From Fructobacillus broussonetiae (lineage in GTDB: Bacteria; Bacillota; Bacilli; Lactobacillales; Lactobacillaceae): DNA of 64,000 nucleotides. Shown piece after piece: positions 24,894 through 33,296 of this stretch. Under the pieces are notes generated by a model, which was given only the letters and a program-made list of their open reading frames with translations, did not search any database and was not told where the DNA came from. Location: contig NZ_JAAMFK010000004.1 in assembly GCF_018437275.1 (NCBI RefSeq), positions 62,001 through 126,000 on the forward strand, in the 5' to 3' direction. Every line of letters starts with the position of its first letter. Within the stretch, counting starts at the first letter, position 1. The position numbers and the translations under genes were made by a program.

Positions 24894-26330
24894 ATGTTTC
24901 AAAGAATTATGAACAGTCGCGCCTTTCAAAAGGCGAAGACGGAGGATTTCGCAAAAGCGGATTCTCACCTGAAAAAAGAATTAGGCGTTAAAAATATTTT
25001 GGCCCTTGGATTGGGAGTGGTTGTTTCAACGGCCATCTTCACCTTGCCTGGAATCGTTGCCGCAAACCATGCTGGACCAGCGGTTGCCTTATCCTTCTTG
25101 GTGGCAGGGGTTGTCGCGGGATTGACAGCTTTCGCCTACGCCGAATTTGCTTCGGTTTTGCCCTTCGCAGGTTCAGCCAACTCTTGGATTTCTGTAGTTT
25201 TCGGTAAGCTCTTTGGTTGGATTGCCGGATGGGCGCTATTAGCCGAGTATTTCATTGCCGTTGCTTTTTTGGCATCAGGGTGGTCGGCTAACATGAAGTT
25301 GTTCCTTTCGACTTTTAATTTGCGTTTACCAGACGCATTGGCCAATTCATTCGTAGCGGGTAATGGGGGAGTCGTTGACTTCTTTTGCTTGGCTGCCATT
25401 ATCGTCGTTGGTTGCTTGCTCTTTGGAGGAACAAGAAACACGGCGCGCGTTGAAAATACTTTAGTTTTCTTGAAGTTGATCGTGGTTGTGGTCTTCATCG
25501 TCGTGGGCGCAATGGCGGTTCATCCGGCCAATTACAATCACTTCATTCCAGCAAATATTCCCGGTACGACCTTTGGTGGTTGGCAGGGAATCGCTGCCGG
25601 TGCTTCACAGATTTTCTTGGCCTACATTGGGTTTGATTCCATTGCAGCCAATGCGGCTGAAGCAAAGAACCCACAAAAGACGATGCCACGTGGAATCATT
25701 GGTTCCCTAGTCATCGGAACGGTTTTGTTTATGGCTGTCTCCATTGTTCTTGTGGGGATGTTCCACTACACGAAGTATGCCGGTAACGCTGCACCTGTTG
25801 CCTGGGCCCTTCTTCACACGGGACACCCATTCATTTCAAACATGCTTTCCGTTGTGACCTTGGCTGGTATGTTTACGGCCATCATCGGAATGATGCTTGC
25901 TGGTTCACGTCTGGTCTACGCTTTTGGGCGTGATGGAATGTTGCCTTCATTTGTTGGCCGGGTCAACAAGCAAGGACGTCCAAATACGGCCCTCGTCATT
26001 GTGACGGTGACCGCCGTCTTAATCGGATCCATTTTCTCATTCGAAGAATTAGCTGGCTTGATTTCAGCGGGAACGCTAGTTGCTTTCATGATGGTAACGG
26101 TTGGGATTTACGCCCTTCGTCCACGTGAGGGAAAGGACCTGCCAAAGGCAGCCTTCAAGATGCCACTCTACCCAGTTTTGCCAGCGCTTGGCTTTGTGGG
26201 TTCAGCCTACATCTTCTGGTCACTTGATGTGCAGGCAAAAGTATACACGGCTGGTTGGTTTGTCCTCGGTTTGATTGTTTACTTTGCCTACGGCCAAAAG
26301 CACTCGCGCTTGGGTCAAAAGAAGAATTAG
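24894..26330 (+). CDS. APC family amino acid permease, tandem paralogue 2
   Basis: Second copy, 478 aa, same fold and motifs as the preceding gene (LALGLGVVVSTAIFTLPGIVAANHAGPAV; EAKNPQKTMPRGIIGS), with divergence concentrated in residues 120-175. An AT-rich 5' region carries TATAAT at 24840-24845. The start is uncertain between TTG 24882, GTG 24885 and ATG 24894; ATG is chosen, though AAAGG is 13 bases away. Its stop is 30 bases from the epimerase start with no terminator between, so permease and epimerase are co-transcribed, implying transport of the epimerase substrate or product. Confidence 0.88.
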   Translation: MFQRIMNSRAFQKAKTEDFAKADSHLKKELGVKNILALGLGVVVSTAIFTLPGIVAANHAGPAVALSFLVAGVVAGLTAFAYAEFASVLPFAGSANSWISVVFGKLFGWIAGWALLAEYFIAVAFLASGWSANMKLFLSTFNLRLPDALANSFVAGNGGVVDFFCLAAIIVVGCLLFGGTRNTARVENTLVFLKLIVVVVFIVVGAMAVHPANYNHFIPANIPGTTFGGWQGIAAGASQIFLAYIGFDSIAANAAEAKNPQKTMPRGIIGSLVIGTVLFMAVSIVLVGMFHYTKYAGNAAPVAWALLHTGHPFISNMLSVVTLAGMFTAIIGMMLAGSRLVYAFGRDGMLPSFVGRVNKQGRPNTALVIVTVTAVLIGSIFSFEELAGLISAGTLVAFMMVTVGIYALRPREGKDLPKAAFKMPLYPVLPALGFVGSAYIFWSLDVQAKVYTAGWFVLGLIVYFAYGQKHSRLGQKKN

Positions 26331-26360
26331 GACATTGTTATGAAAGAGGGGGGATTCGGT

Positions 26361-27704
26361 ATGGCAACGGATCAAAACAAAGAAATTTTAAACGTTGAGT
26401 CAAAGGCCCGTGCAACAGCTGGTCGGATTTCATACTTCGACATGGTTGTTGAATCAGCCAAGGGGGCGATCGTAACGGATGCAAATGGCCGTGAATACTA
26501 TGATTTGTTGGCCTCTGCCTCAGCCATTAACGTGGGCCACTGCCATCCGAAAGTCGTGTCCGCGGTGAAGGAACAAGCAGACAAGTTGTTGCTTTATACA
26601 CCGGCCTACTTCTCCAATGTTAAAACGGCTGAGCTGTACAGTCGCTTGGCCGCCATCACGCCTGGGAACTTTGCTAAAAAGGTTGCTTTAGGGAATTCCG
26701 GTTCCGATGCCAACGATGCCATGATTAAATTTGCGCGGGCTTACACGGGTCGCCAGTACATCGTTTCCTATACCGGAGCCTACCATGGTTCAACATACGG
26801 TGCGATGTCTGTCTCTGGGGTGTCATTGAACATGACCCGGAAGATGGGGCCAATGGTTCCAGGCGTTGTGAAGGTGCCATATCCAGATCACATTCAACGG
26901 CATAAGGGGGAAAGCGACCATGACTATTCCGTTCGGATGTTCCAACTCTTTAAACTTCCATTCGACACTTACTTACCGGCCGATGAAACAGCCATGGTTT
27001 TGATTGAACCCATTCAGGGGGATGGTGGTATCGTAAAGCCACCCCAGGAATACATGGATATGGTCTATCAGTTCACCCGTGAAAACGGCATTGTCTTTGC
27101 GGTGGATGAGGTAAACCAAGGGCTTGGTCGGACTGGCAAGATGTGGTCGATTGACCATTTTGGCATCGAACCAGATTTGATGGCCATAGGAAAATCGGTG
27201 GCTTCAGGACTTCCGTTGTCCGCAGTGGTTGGTCGAGCCGAAATGATTGATGCTCTTCAGTCACCTGGAAACGCATACACAACGGCCGGCAACCCAGTAG
27301 CGGCTGCCACTGCATTGGCAACACTTGATGTGATTGAAGAAGAAAACTTGGTTCAGCGATCAAAGGATATGGGTGAGCGGGCAGAGGCCTTCTTCAAGAG
27401 ATGCCAACAGGACTTTTCATTCATCGGGGCTGTGCGCATGTACGGATTTAACGGTGGCGTCGATATCGTGGATGAAAACGGCAATCCTGACCCGGACGCA
27501 ACCAACCGGATTCTGTACCGCATGTACGAACTTGGAGCCATTATGATTTCATTGCGTGGCAACACCCTTCGTTTCCAACCCCCGTTGGTCATGACAGACG
27601 ACGAATGGCACCATGCCTCGGCCATTATTTTACAGGCCTTTGTTGATGAGAAAGACGGGATGATAAAAGAGCCGGACGCAGCTGGCCATATTGGTTGGTC
27701 ATAA
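26361..27704 (+). CDS. Branched-chain amino acid (isoleucine) 2-epimerase, PLP-dependent
   Basis: Class III aminotransferase-fold PLP enzyme, 447 aa. It resembles the Lactobacillus buchneri isoleucine 2-epimerase as I recall it: DLLASASAINVGH near the N-terminus, GNSGSDANDAMIKFARAYTGRQYIVSY, LIEPIQGDGGI, DEVNQGLGRTGKMW with the PLP-binding Asp, the Schiff-base lysine in AIGKSVASG, and a C-terminal GHIGW. That enzyme interconverts L-isoleucine and D-allo-isoleucine and racemises valine and leucine. ATG 26361 is chosen because GAGGGGGG is 7 bases upstream; ATG 26340 is an alternative. A 4-aminobutyrate or other aminotransferase role cannot be fully excluded. Operon with the permease upstream. 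Confidence 0.85.
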   Translation: MATDQNKEILNVESKARATAGRISYFDMVVESAKGAIVTDANGREYYDLLASASAINVGHCHPKVVSAVKEQADKLLLYTPAYFSNVKTAELYSRLAAITPGNFAKKVALGNSGSDANDAMIKFARAYTGRQYIVSYTGAYHGSTYGAMSVSGVSLNMTRKMGPMVPGVVKVPYPDHIQRHKGESDHDYSVRMFQLFKLPFDTYLPADETAMVLIEPIQGDGGIVKPPQEYMDMVYQFTRENGIVFAVDEVNQGLGRTGKMWSIDHFGIEPDLMAIGKSVASGLPLSAVVGRAEMIDALQSPGNAYTTAGNPVAAATALATLDVIEEENLVQRSKDMGERAEAFFKRCQQDFSFIGAVRMYGFNGGVDIVDENGNPDPDATNRILYRMYELGAIMISLRGNTLRFQPPLVMTDDEWHHASAIILQAFVDEKDGMIKEPDAAGHIGWS

Positions 27705-27751
27705 CTTTGAAGACGTCTTTTCCTTTCAGTAGAAAGGGGCCGACTTTTTTA

Positions 27752-27780
27752 TTAGAAAGCGTCTTAGGATGTGCTATAAT
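27752..27780 (+). promoter_or_regulatory. alaS promoter
   Basis: TTAGAA, 17 bases, perfect TATAAT with TG one base upstream (extended -10). Start expected near 27787, just before the T-box. Confidence 0.7.
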
Positions 27781-27786
27781 AAAGAC

Positions 27787-27996
27787 ATTCATTGGTCATG
27801 CAGTCACATTGATTTCTTCTAGAGAGGCCCCGGTTGGTGAGAGGGACCAGGAATCATTTGGCTGTGCTCCCAATCAACTTGTCGTCGAAAGACGACCGCG
27901 ACCCAGCGTTAACGGGCTTGAGGTAAGACTTTAGCAGTCATTACAAACAGCGGTGGTACCACGGTCACGCGTCCGCTCTTTGTGATGGCTTTTTAT
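27787..27996 (+). promoter_or_regulatory. T-box leader of alaS (tRNA-Ala sensing)
   Basis: Between the promoter and alaS lies a 210-base leader with T-box features: AGAGAGG near the 5' part of stem I, an Ala codon GCT in the expected specifier region (27861-27863 or 27866-27868), and the T-box core GGTGGTACCACGG at 27952-27964. Its TGGT would pair with the ACCA end of uncharged tRNA-Ala. CGGTCAC pairs with GTGATGG (one mismatch) before a T-run as the terminator. Uncharged tRNA-Ala should stabilise the antiterminator and raise alaS transcription. With the preceding 80 bases this explains the 315-base gene-free stretch. Confidence 0.9.
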
Positions 27997-28019
27997 TTTG
28001 TTTTTAAAAGGAGCTTGAG

Positions 28020-30701
28020 ATGAAAGAATTATCATCAGCAGAAATCCGCCAAATGTTCTTGGATTTCTTTGCCAGCAAGGACCACTTGGTTGTTCCAGCC
28101 AAGTCTTTGATTCCTGAAAACGATCCATCTCTTCTTTGGATCAACTCAGGGGTTGCCACGTTGAAGAAGTACTTTGATGGATCCGTTGTGCCACCAAAGC
28201 CACGTTTAACAAACGCCCAGAAGGCCATCCGTACCAACGACATCGAAAACGTTGGTAAGACGGCTCGTCACCACACGTTGTTTGAAATGATGGGGAACTT
28301 CTCAATCGGTGATTACTTCAAGGAAGAAGTGATTCCATGGGCATGGGAATTGTTGACGTCACCGGAATGGTATGGCTTGGACAAGGAAAAGCTGTACGTG
28401 ACGGTTTATCCTAAGGACCAAGAATCACGCAAGATCTGGGAAGAAAAGACAGATTTGCCTGACGGTCACATCTACGAAGTGGAAGATAACTTCTGGGACA
28501 TCGGTGAAGGACCTTCTGGACCGGATTCTGAGATTTTCTACGACCGTGGGGAAGCCTTCCAAGACATTCCTTCAGACGATCCTGAAATGTATCCAGGAGG
28601 GGAAAACGAACGTTACCTCGAAATCTGGAACATCGTCTTCTCACAGTTCAACCACTTGCCTGGTTTGACGGATAACTCAGAGTACCCTGAATTGCCACAC
28701 AAAAATATTGATACGGGGATGGGACTCGAACGTTTGGTATCCGTTTTCCAAAACGGACGGACGAACTTTGATACGGACCTCTTCTTGCCAATCATCCGTG
28801 CTACCGAACCTTTGACGGATGGTAAAGTCTATGACACGACACAGGATACGGAAGACAACGTTTCCTTCAAGGTAATTGCCGATCACATCCGTGCCGTGGC
28901 CTTCGCCATCACGGACGGCGCAAAGCCATCCAACGAAGGACGTGGATATGTTATCCGTCGTTTGCTCCGTCGTGCCGTCTTGCACGGTCAAAAGCTTGGC
29001 ATCAAGGAAAACTTCTTGGCTAAGCTCGTGCCAGCTATGATTGGTACGCTCGATTCCTTCTACCCAGAATTGAAGGAAAAGGAAGGCTTGATTGAATCCA
29101 TCATGACGGCCGAAGAAAAGCGCTTTAACAAGACGTTAAAGGCCGGCCTTTCCATGTTTGATGACTTCGTTAAGGAAGCCAAGGCAAAGGGCTCAACGGA
29201 AATCTCAGGGCAAGACGCCTTCAAGTTGTCTGACACGTACGGATTCCCAGTTGAATTGACGGCTGAACAAGCTGAGGAAGTGGGGATGACGGTTGACATG
29301 GACGGCTTCAAGCAAGCCCTCCAAGAACAAAAGGACCGTGCCCGTGCCGCACGTGGTGACCAACACGCCATGGGTGTTCAAAACGCCGCTTTGACCGATT
29401 TGAAGGTTCCTTCAACTTACGTTGGTTGGTCAGAAACTTCAGTTGACGGGGCTAAGATTGTAGCCATCATCGCCCACGATGATTCAGGCGTTGCGGTTGA
29501 TTCAGAGTCAGCCAAGGCCGGTAACCCAGCTTGGTTGGTCTTTGATAAGACGCCGTTCTACGCTGAAATGGGTGGACAGGTTGCCGACTGGGGAACGGTT
29601 AAGGATGCTTCAGGTAACATCGTTGCCGAAGTAGAAGATGTTCAAGCTGGACCAAACGGACAAAACATCCACGAGGTCAAGCTTGTCGAAGACATTAAGG
29701 TTGGCCAAACGGTGGACCTTGCCGTCGACATGGAACGTCACCACGCGGTTTCTTTGAACCACACGACGACCCACTTGCTTGACCAAGCCTTGCGTAACGT
29801 CATTGGTGGAGACATTCACCAGGCCGGTTCATTGGTTGAACCTGAGTACTTGCGCTTTGACTTCAACCACGAAGGACCAGTTGACCAAGCAACCTTGAAC
29901 CAAGTGCAAGACGAAGTGAACTTGCAGATTCAAAAGAACTTGCCAATCTCATGGGAAGAAATGTCCATTGAAGATGCTAAGAAGCTTGGTGCCGTTGCTG
30001 TCTTTGACGACAAGTACGGTGACACGGTTCGAATCGTTTCAATCGGTGACTACAACCAAGAATTCGATGGTGGAACGCACGCTAAGTCCACGGCTGAATT
30101 GAACTTGTTCAAGATCACTTCAGAATCCGGAGTTGGTGCTGGTATTCGTCGTATCGAAGCCATGACGTCATTGCCTGCCTTGACGGACTTCCAAGCCGAA
30201 GAACAGACCTTGCAAAAGATTGCTTCAAACTTGAAGGTGCCAAACCTCTTGGCAGTTTCTGACCGTGTGTCGGACCTTTCATCAGAATTGAAGGACGCTA
30301 AGTCTACGATTGAAGCCTTGCAAGCGCAATTGGCTTCATACCAAGCACAAAGCCTCTTGGATAACGCTGAAAAGGTTGGAAACTTGACGGTTGTTGCCGC
30401 CCAAGTGAAGGTTGATAACGCGGGTGCCCTTCGCCAAATGGCGGACGCATGGCGTGATAAGGGTGCCTCAAACGTCTTGGTCTTGGCTGCTGCCATCGGC
30501 GAAAAGGTGAACCTCTTGGTCGCTGCCGATAAAGACGCCAACGCCGCTTCTTTGAAGGCCGGTGATTTGATTAAGAACATCGCCCCAATCGTTGGTGGTG
30601 GTGGAGGAGGACGTCCTGACTTGGCACAAGCCGGTGGTAAGGATGCCTCAAAGATTGATGACGCTTTGGTCGCTGCTAAGAAGTTCATCGAAGAAGTTTA
30701 A
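28020..30701 (+). CDS. alaS: Alanyl-tRNA synthetase
   Basis: Class II synthetase charging tRNA-Ala, 893 aa, slightly longer than typical. Domains in order: catalytic core (residues 1-240, with [20 protein letters not shown] and motif 2/3 regions), tRNA-recognition, editing domain with the [11 protein letters not shown] zinc-type motif near residue 580 and the distal Cys/His segment, coiled coil near 730-770, and C-Ala ending in [23 protein letters not shown] lies 7 bases before ATG. Controlled by the T-box upstream. Its order before ireB-ruvX-yrzB is conserved in Firmicutes. Confidence 0.97.
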   Translation: MKELSSAEIRQMFLDFFASKDHLVVPAKSLIPENDPSLLWINSGVATLKKYFDGSVVPPKPRLTNAQKAIRTNDIENVGKTARHHTLFEMMGNFSIGDYFKEEVIPWAWELLTSPEWYGLDKEKLYVTVYPKDQESRKIWEEKTDLPDGHIYEVEDNFWDIGEGPSGPDSEIFYDRGEAFQDIPSDDPEMYPGGENERYLEIWNIVFSQFNHLPGLTDNSEYPELPHKNIDTGMGLERLVSVFQNGRTNFDTDLFLPIIRATEPLTDGKVYDTTQDTEDNVSFKVIADHIRAVAFAITDGAKPSNEGRGYVIRRLLRRAVLHGQKLGIKENFLAKLVPAMIGTLDSFYPELKEKEGLIESIMTAEEKRFNKTLKAGLSMFDDFVKEAKAKGSTEISGQDAFKLSDTYGFPVELTAEQAEEVGMTVDMDGFKQALQEQKDRARAARGDQHAMGVQNAALTDLKVPSTYVGWSETSVDGAKIVAIIAHDDSGVAVDSESAKAGNPAWLVFDKTPFYAEMGGQVADWGTVKDASGNIVAEVEDVQAGPNGQNIHEVKLVEDIKVGQTVDLAVDMERHHAVSLNHTTTHLLDQALRNVIGGDIHQAGSLVEPEYLRFDFNHEGPVDQATLNQVQDEVNLQIQKNLPISWEEMSIEDAKKLGAVAVFDDKYGDTVRIVSIGDYNQEFDGGTHAKSTAELNLFKITSESGVGAGIRRIEAMTSLPALTDFQAEEQTLQKIASNLKVPNLLAVSDRVSDLSSELKDAKSTIEALQAQLASYQAQSLLDNAEKVGNLTVVAAQVKVDNAGALRQMADAWRDKGASNVLVLAAAIGEKVNLLVAADKDANAASLKAGDLIKNIAPIVGGGGGGRPDLAQAGGKDASKIDDALVAAKKFIEEV

Positions 30702-30864
30702 GAAACGCGTAATTCTAAGGAAGTGCGCCTCTGACTTTGTAAGCTAAGGCACTAGGTCTAGACCGAATCGAGTTTTTAGCCCGATTAGCGGTTTCACATG
30801 CTAAAACGTGTTAGAATAGAGCCAGCTAGAAAGTTAAGATTTGATAAAGAAAGGAGTGTGTACG

Positions 30865-31116
30865 ATGAGCGTAAGTGATGAAACAGCCATCTTTGATTTT
30901 GGCAACCAAGAACCAAAAGACATTCATGAAACCATGGTGTTGGTGTACGCCGCCTTGGAAGAAAAGGGTTACAACCCCTTTAACCAAATCGTCGGCTACC
31001 TGATGTCTGGAGATCCAGCATACATTCCTCGTTTGCACGATGCTCGTAACTTAATTAAGCGTCACGAGCGTGATGAAATTATCGAGGAACTCGTACACGC
31101 TTATTTGAAAAAATAA
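30865..31116 (+). CDS. ireB: IreB family regulatory phosphoprotein (YrzL/UPF0297)
   Basis: Small cytoplasmic protein of 83 aa. [12 protein letters not shown] matches the N-terminus of IreB, in which Ser/Thr residues near positions 4 and 7 are phosphorylated by the PASTA kinase IreK in enterococci, affecting cephalosporin resistance; Ser4 and Thr7 are present here. [17 protein letters not shown]...ARNLI is the family signature. AAGGAG stands 9 bases before the ATG at 30865; an upstream in-frame start has no ribosome site. An extended -10 (TGT-TAGAAT, 30809-30817) precedes it. It overlaps ruvX by one base. Confidence 0.93.
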   Translation: MSVSDETAIFDFGNQEPKDIHETMVLVYAALEEKGYNPFNQIVGYLMSGDPAYIPRLHDARNLIKRHERDEIIEELVHAYLKK

Positions 31117-31547
31117 TGCGGATACTCGGATTAGACGTAGGCTCAAAGACAGTTGGTGTTGCCTGTTCTGACCCAATGGGTTGGACGGCGCAGGGTGTGG
31201 AAATCATCCGCATCAACGAAGATGAAAAAGAATTCGGCTTGGACCGTCTTGGTGAAATCATCAAGGAAAAGGGTGCCAAGGCTGTCGTATTAGGTCTGCC
31301 CAAAAACATGAACAATACCGAAGGGCCACGTGCTGAGGCGTCTCGCGCCTACGCGGCCATGGTTGAGGAAAAGTTTGGACTACCAACGGATTTTCAAGAT
31401 GAACGGCTCACAACGGTTGAAGCCGAACGGATGTTGATTGAAGAAGCCGACGTTTCACGAAAGAAGCGGAAAAAGGTGATTGATAAAATCGCAGCCGAAT
31501 TCATCTTGCAAAACTACCTGGATCGAAACGGGAAGTTAACCAAATAA
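31116..31547 (+). CDS. ruvX: RuvX/YqgF family putative Holliday-junction resolvase, pre-16S rRNA nuclease
   Basis: RNase H-fold nuclease of 143 aa. [18 protein letters not shown] supplies the first catalytic Asp, [11 protein letters not shown] the central strand, and [15 protein letters not shown] the DERLTT motif; a C-terminal Asp follows in the [12 protein letters not shown] helix. Family members process the 5' end of 16S rRNA and were once called Holliday-junction resolvases. The start codon shares one base with the ireB stop, the conserved ireB-ruvX-yrzB operon. Confidence 0.94.
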   Translation: MRILGLDVGSKTVGVACSDPMGWTAQGVEIIRINEDEKEFGLDRLGEIIKEKGAKAVVLGLPKNMNNTEGPRAEASRAYAAMVEEKFGLPTDFQDERLTTVEAERMLIEEADVSRKKRKKVIDKIAAEFILQNYLDRNGKLTK

Positions 31548-31581
31548 AACGCTAGCAAATACCCAGAAAAAGGATAGAATG

Positions 31582-31881
31582 ATGGCAAAAGAACAACCAG
31601 AAATTGATAAGATTACACTCGTGGACGACAATGGAGACGAAGCATTATACGAAGTGCTTTTCACGTTCCACTCAGAAGAATACGACAAGTCATACATCTT
31701 GCTCGTTCCAGACGGTGTTGAAGAAGATGAACAAGTTGATGTTCAAGCATACATTTTCAACCCTGAAGAAGACGGCGAATCAAAGGATGGCGACTTGATG
31801 CCAATCGAAGACGACGCCGAATGGGCCATGGTCGAAGAAGTGTTGAACACGTTCTTGGACGATGATGCCAACTTCGAATAA
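31582..31881 (+). CDS. yrzB: DUF1292 family protein (YrzB)
   Basis: Very acidic 99-aa protein with the DUF1292 pattern: ITLVDDNGDEALYEVLFTF near the start, YILLVP in the middle, and a closing DAEWAMVEEVLNTFLDD. Function unknown; almost always encoded after ireB and ruvX. AAGGA is 8 bases before ATG 31582; the adjacent ATG 31579 is equally possible. Ends the operon with a terminator. Confidence 0.93.
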   Translation: MAKEQPEIDKITLVDDNGDEALYEVLFTFHSEEYDKSYILLVPDGVEEDEQVDVQAYIFNPEEDGESKDGDLMPIEDDAEWAMVEEVLNTFLDDDANFE

Positions 31882-31889
31882 ATAGATGA

Positions 31890-31917
31890 TAAGCACGGGC
31901 TTTGCCCGTGCTTTTTC
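31890..31917 (+). terminator. Terminator after yrzB
   Basis: AAGCACGGGC, loop TTT, GCCCGTGCTT, then T-run. Confidence 0.9.
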
Positions 31918-32010
31918 TTTGCCTTTTTATTCGATATTAGAATGCTTCCATTTTATTTGACCTTTTGTGAAAAGAAGACTAATCTAAAGAAGAAAGGGAG
32001 GCTTCGTCTC

Positions 32011-32049
32011 ATGATTAAAGATTTTAAGTTAGAAGATATGTCAAAATGA
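32011..32049 (+). CDS. Twelve-codon leader ORF coupled to the next gene
   Basis: ATG ... TGA encoding MIKDFKLEDMSK. GGGAGG is 9 bases before its ATG, the best ribosome site in this interval. Its stop overlaps the start of the following gene as ATGA, and that gene has no good ribosome site of its own. Likely a translational-coupling leader or a small peptide; could also be chance. Confidence 0.5.
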   Translation: MIKDFKLEDMSK

Positions 32050-32393
32050 ATAAGTGGATTGCTGGAATTGTTGTTGCCGTCATCGTGATTGCGGTTGCGG
32101 GAACGTTGATTGGCTTGCAAATCAAGCAAAGTGCCACTCAGCTGACTGGTACATACTCCAACAAGGAAGTAAAGAACAAGATTGAATTCAAGGGGAATAC
32201 ATTTAAGCTCTACAGCACCGAAAACACTTCCCAAAAGGTTAACGGAACCTACTACGTCAAAGACAACGTCGTTGTTCTCTTGTACCCAAAGAATTCTGAC
32301 ACGGTCAAGCAAAGCGGTGTCCGCGGCATTGCTTTCCAAATGAAGGACAACAAGAAGACCATCGATATTCAAGGTGCAGACTTCAAGAAATAA
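32046..32393 (+). CDS. Small membrane-anchored extracytoplasmic protein
   Basis: A 115-aa protein not recognised. One N-terminal membrane helix (residues 4-25, WIAGIVVAVIVIAVAGTLIG), no lipobox or clear signal peptidase site, then a beta-rich domain with alternating Tyr/Thr/Lys (LTGTYSNKEVKNKIEFKG, VNGTYYVKDNVVVLLY) resembling small lipocalin-like or DUF-type secreted domains. It is probably anchored with its C-terminus outside. Translation depends on the 12-codon ORF just upstream. Monocistronic, with terminators on both sides. Confidence 0.75.
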   Translation: MNKWIAGIVVAVIVIAVAGTLIGLQIKQSATQLTGTYSNKEVKNKIEFKGNTFKLYSTENTSQKVNGTYYVKDNVVVLLYPKNSDTVKQSGVRGIAFQMKDNKKTIDIQGADFKK

Positions 32394-32408
32394 GCCCTCA
32401 GTCTTTAA

Positions 32409-32440
32409 TCGGTCGTTCCGTTCTGCGGGACGGCTTTTTT
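32409..32440 (+). terminator. Terminator after small membrane protein
   Basis: GTCGTTCC pairs with GGGACGGC (two wobbles), six T follow. Confidence 0.8.
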
Positions 32441-32518
32441 GGATTTCACATTTGCTCAAGTCGAGTTGAAAAAGGTATACTTTAATTTAGAAACTTTAGC
32501 CGAAAGGAGGACGAATTC

Positions 32519-33145
32519 ATGGCTAGAAGAAAAAGAAAGTTTATCAAACTGCCACGAAATAAGAAGGCAAAAAGACGTTATTTTGCTGTTTTGTTCGTCC
32601 TTTTGGCACTCGTTGTGGCAGCCGCCACGCTGACGCCATCCTTCTTGCAACGCCGCCAGGATCAATTGCTTGAGGATGCGCATTCTAATCAACTGAAGAA
32701 GTGGGCGCCATACGCCCAACAGCTGCAGCAACAAGACGGCGTCTTTGCATCGATTTCGCTTGCCCAGGCGGCATTGGAGTCCGATTTTGGCCAATCGGAC
32801 TTGGCAAAGCGCGCCCACAACCTTTACGGGGTGAAGGCGGGAGCTGGTCAGCCGTCCGTGACGATGGCCACCAAGGAATACGAGGACGGCGAATGGAAGA
32901 CCGTTGATGCCGCTTTTGTTTCCTATTCATCCTGGCAAGCCTCGATGAAGGCCCACGCCGAACTCTTGAAGAACGGAACGGCCTGGAACCCGACCCAGTA
33001 CGCGCACGTGTTGTCCGCCAAGGATTACAAAGAAGCGGCCCAGGGCTTGGTAAAGGATGGTTACGCCACCGATCCGGATTACGCGGCGAAGTTGGTTCGC
33101 GTGATTGAAAAGTACAACTTGCACCGGTTTGATATCGCACAATAG
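32519..33145 (+). CDS. GH73 glucosaminidase, membrane-anchored
   Basis: Peptidoglycan hydrolase of 208 aa. Residues 1-20 are strongly basic, 21-42 form a membrane helix (signal anchor), and 60-205 are a glucosaminidase domain: ISLAQAALESDFGQSDLA with the catalytic Glu, HNLYGVKAG, and YSSWQASMKAHAELL. It has no cell-wall binding repeats, so it is a minimal, membrane-tethered form; family members cleave the N-acetylglucosaminyl bond of glycan strands. AAAGGAGG is 9 bases before ATG. Monocistronic. Confidence 0.9.
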   Translation: MARRKRKFIKLPRNKKAKRRYFAVLFVLLALVVAAATLTPSFLQRRQDQLLEDAHSNQLKKWAPYAQQLQQQDGVFASISLAQAALESDFGQSDLAKRAHNLYGVKAGAGQPSVTMATKEYEDGEWKTVDAAFVSYSSWQASMKAHAELLKNGTAWNPTQYAHVLSAKDYKEAAQGLVKDGYATDPDYAAKLVRVIEKYNLHRFDIAQ

Positions 33146-33157
33146 GAATCTTTAAAT

Positions 33158-33187
33158 AAAAGTCTGGTCCGCACCAGACTTTTTTAT
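33158..33187 (+). terminator. Terminator before pcrA
   Basis: AAAGTCTGGT, loop CCGC, ACCAGACTTT, T-run. Confidence 0.9.
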
Positions 33188-33296
33188 TTGGGATTTTTTC
33201 TTCAGAATTGTCTTCTTTTTGAGCTGTGTTCGAGCCGAATTAAGACCGGCTTTATGATAAAATGAAGGAAGTAAATTAAGACTTTAGGATGGCAAA

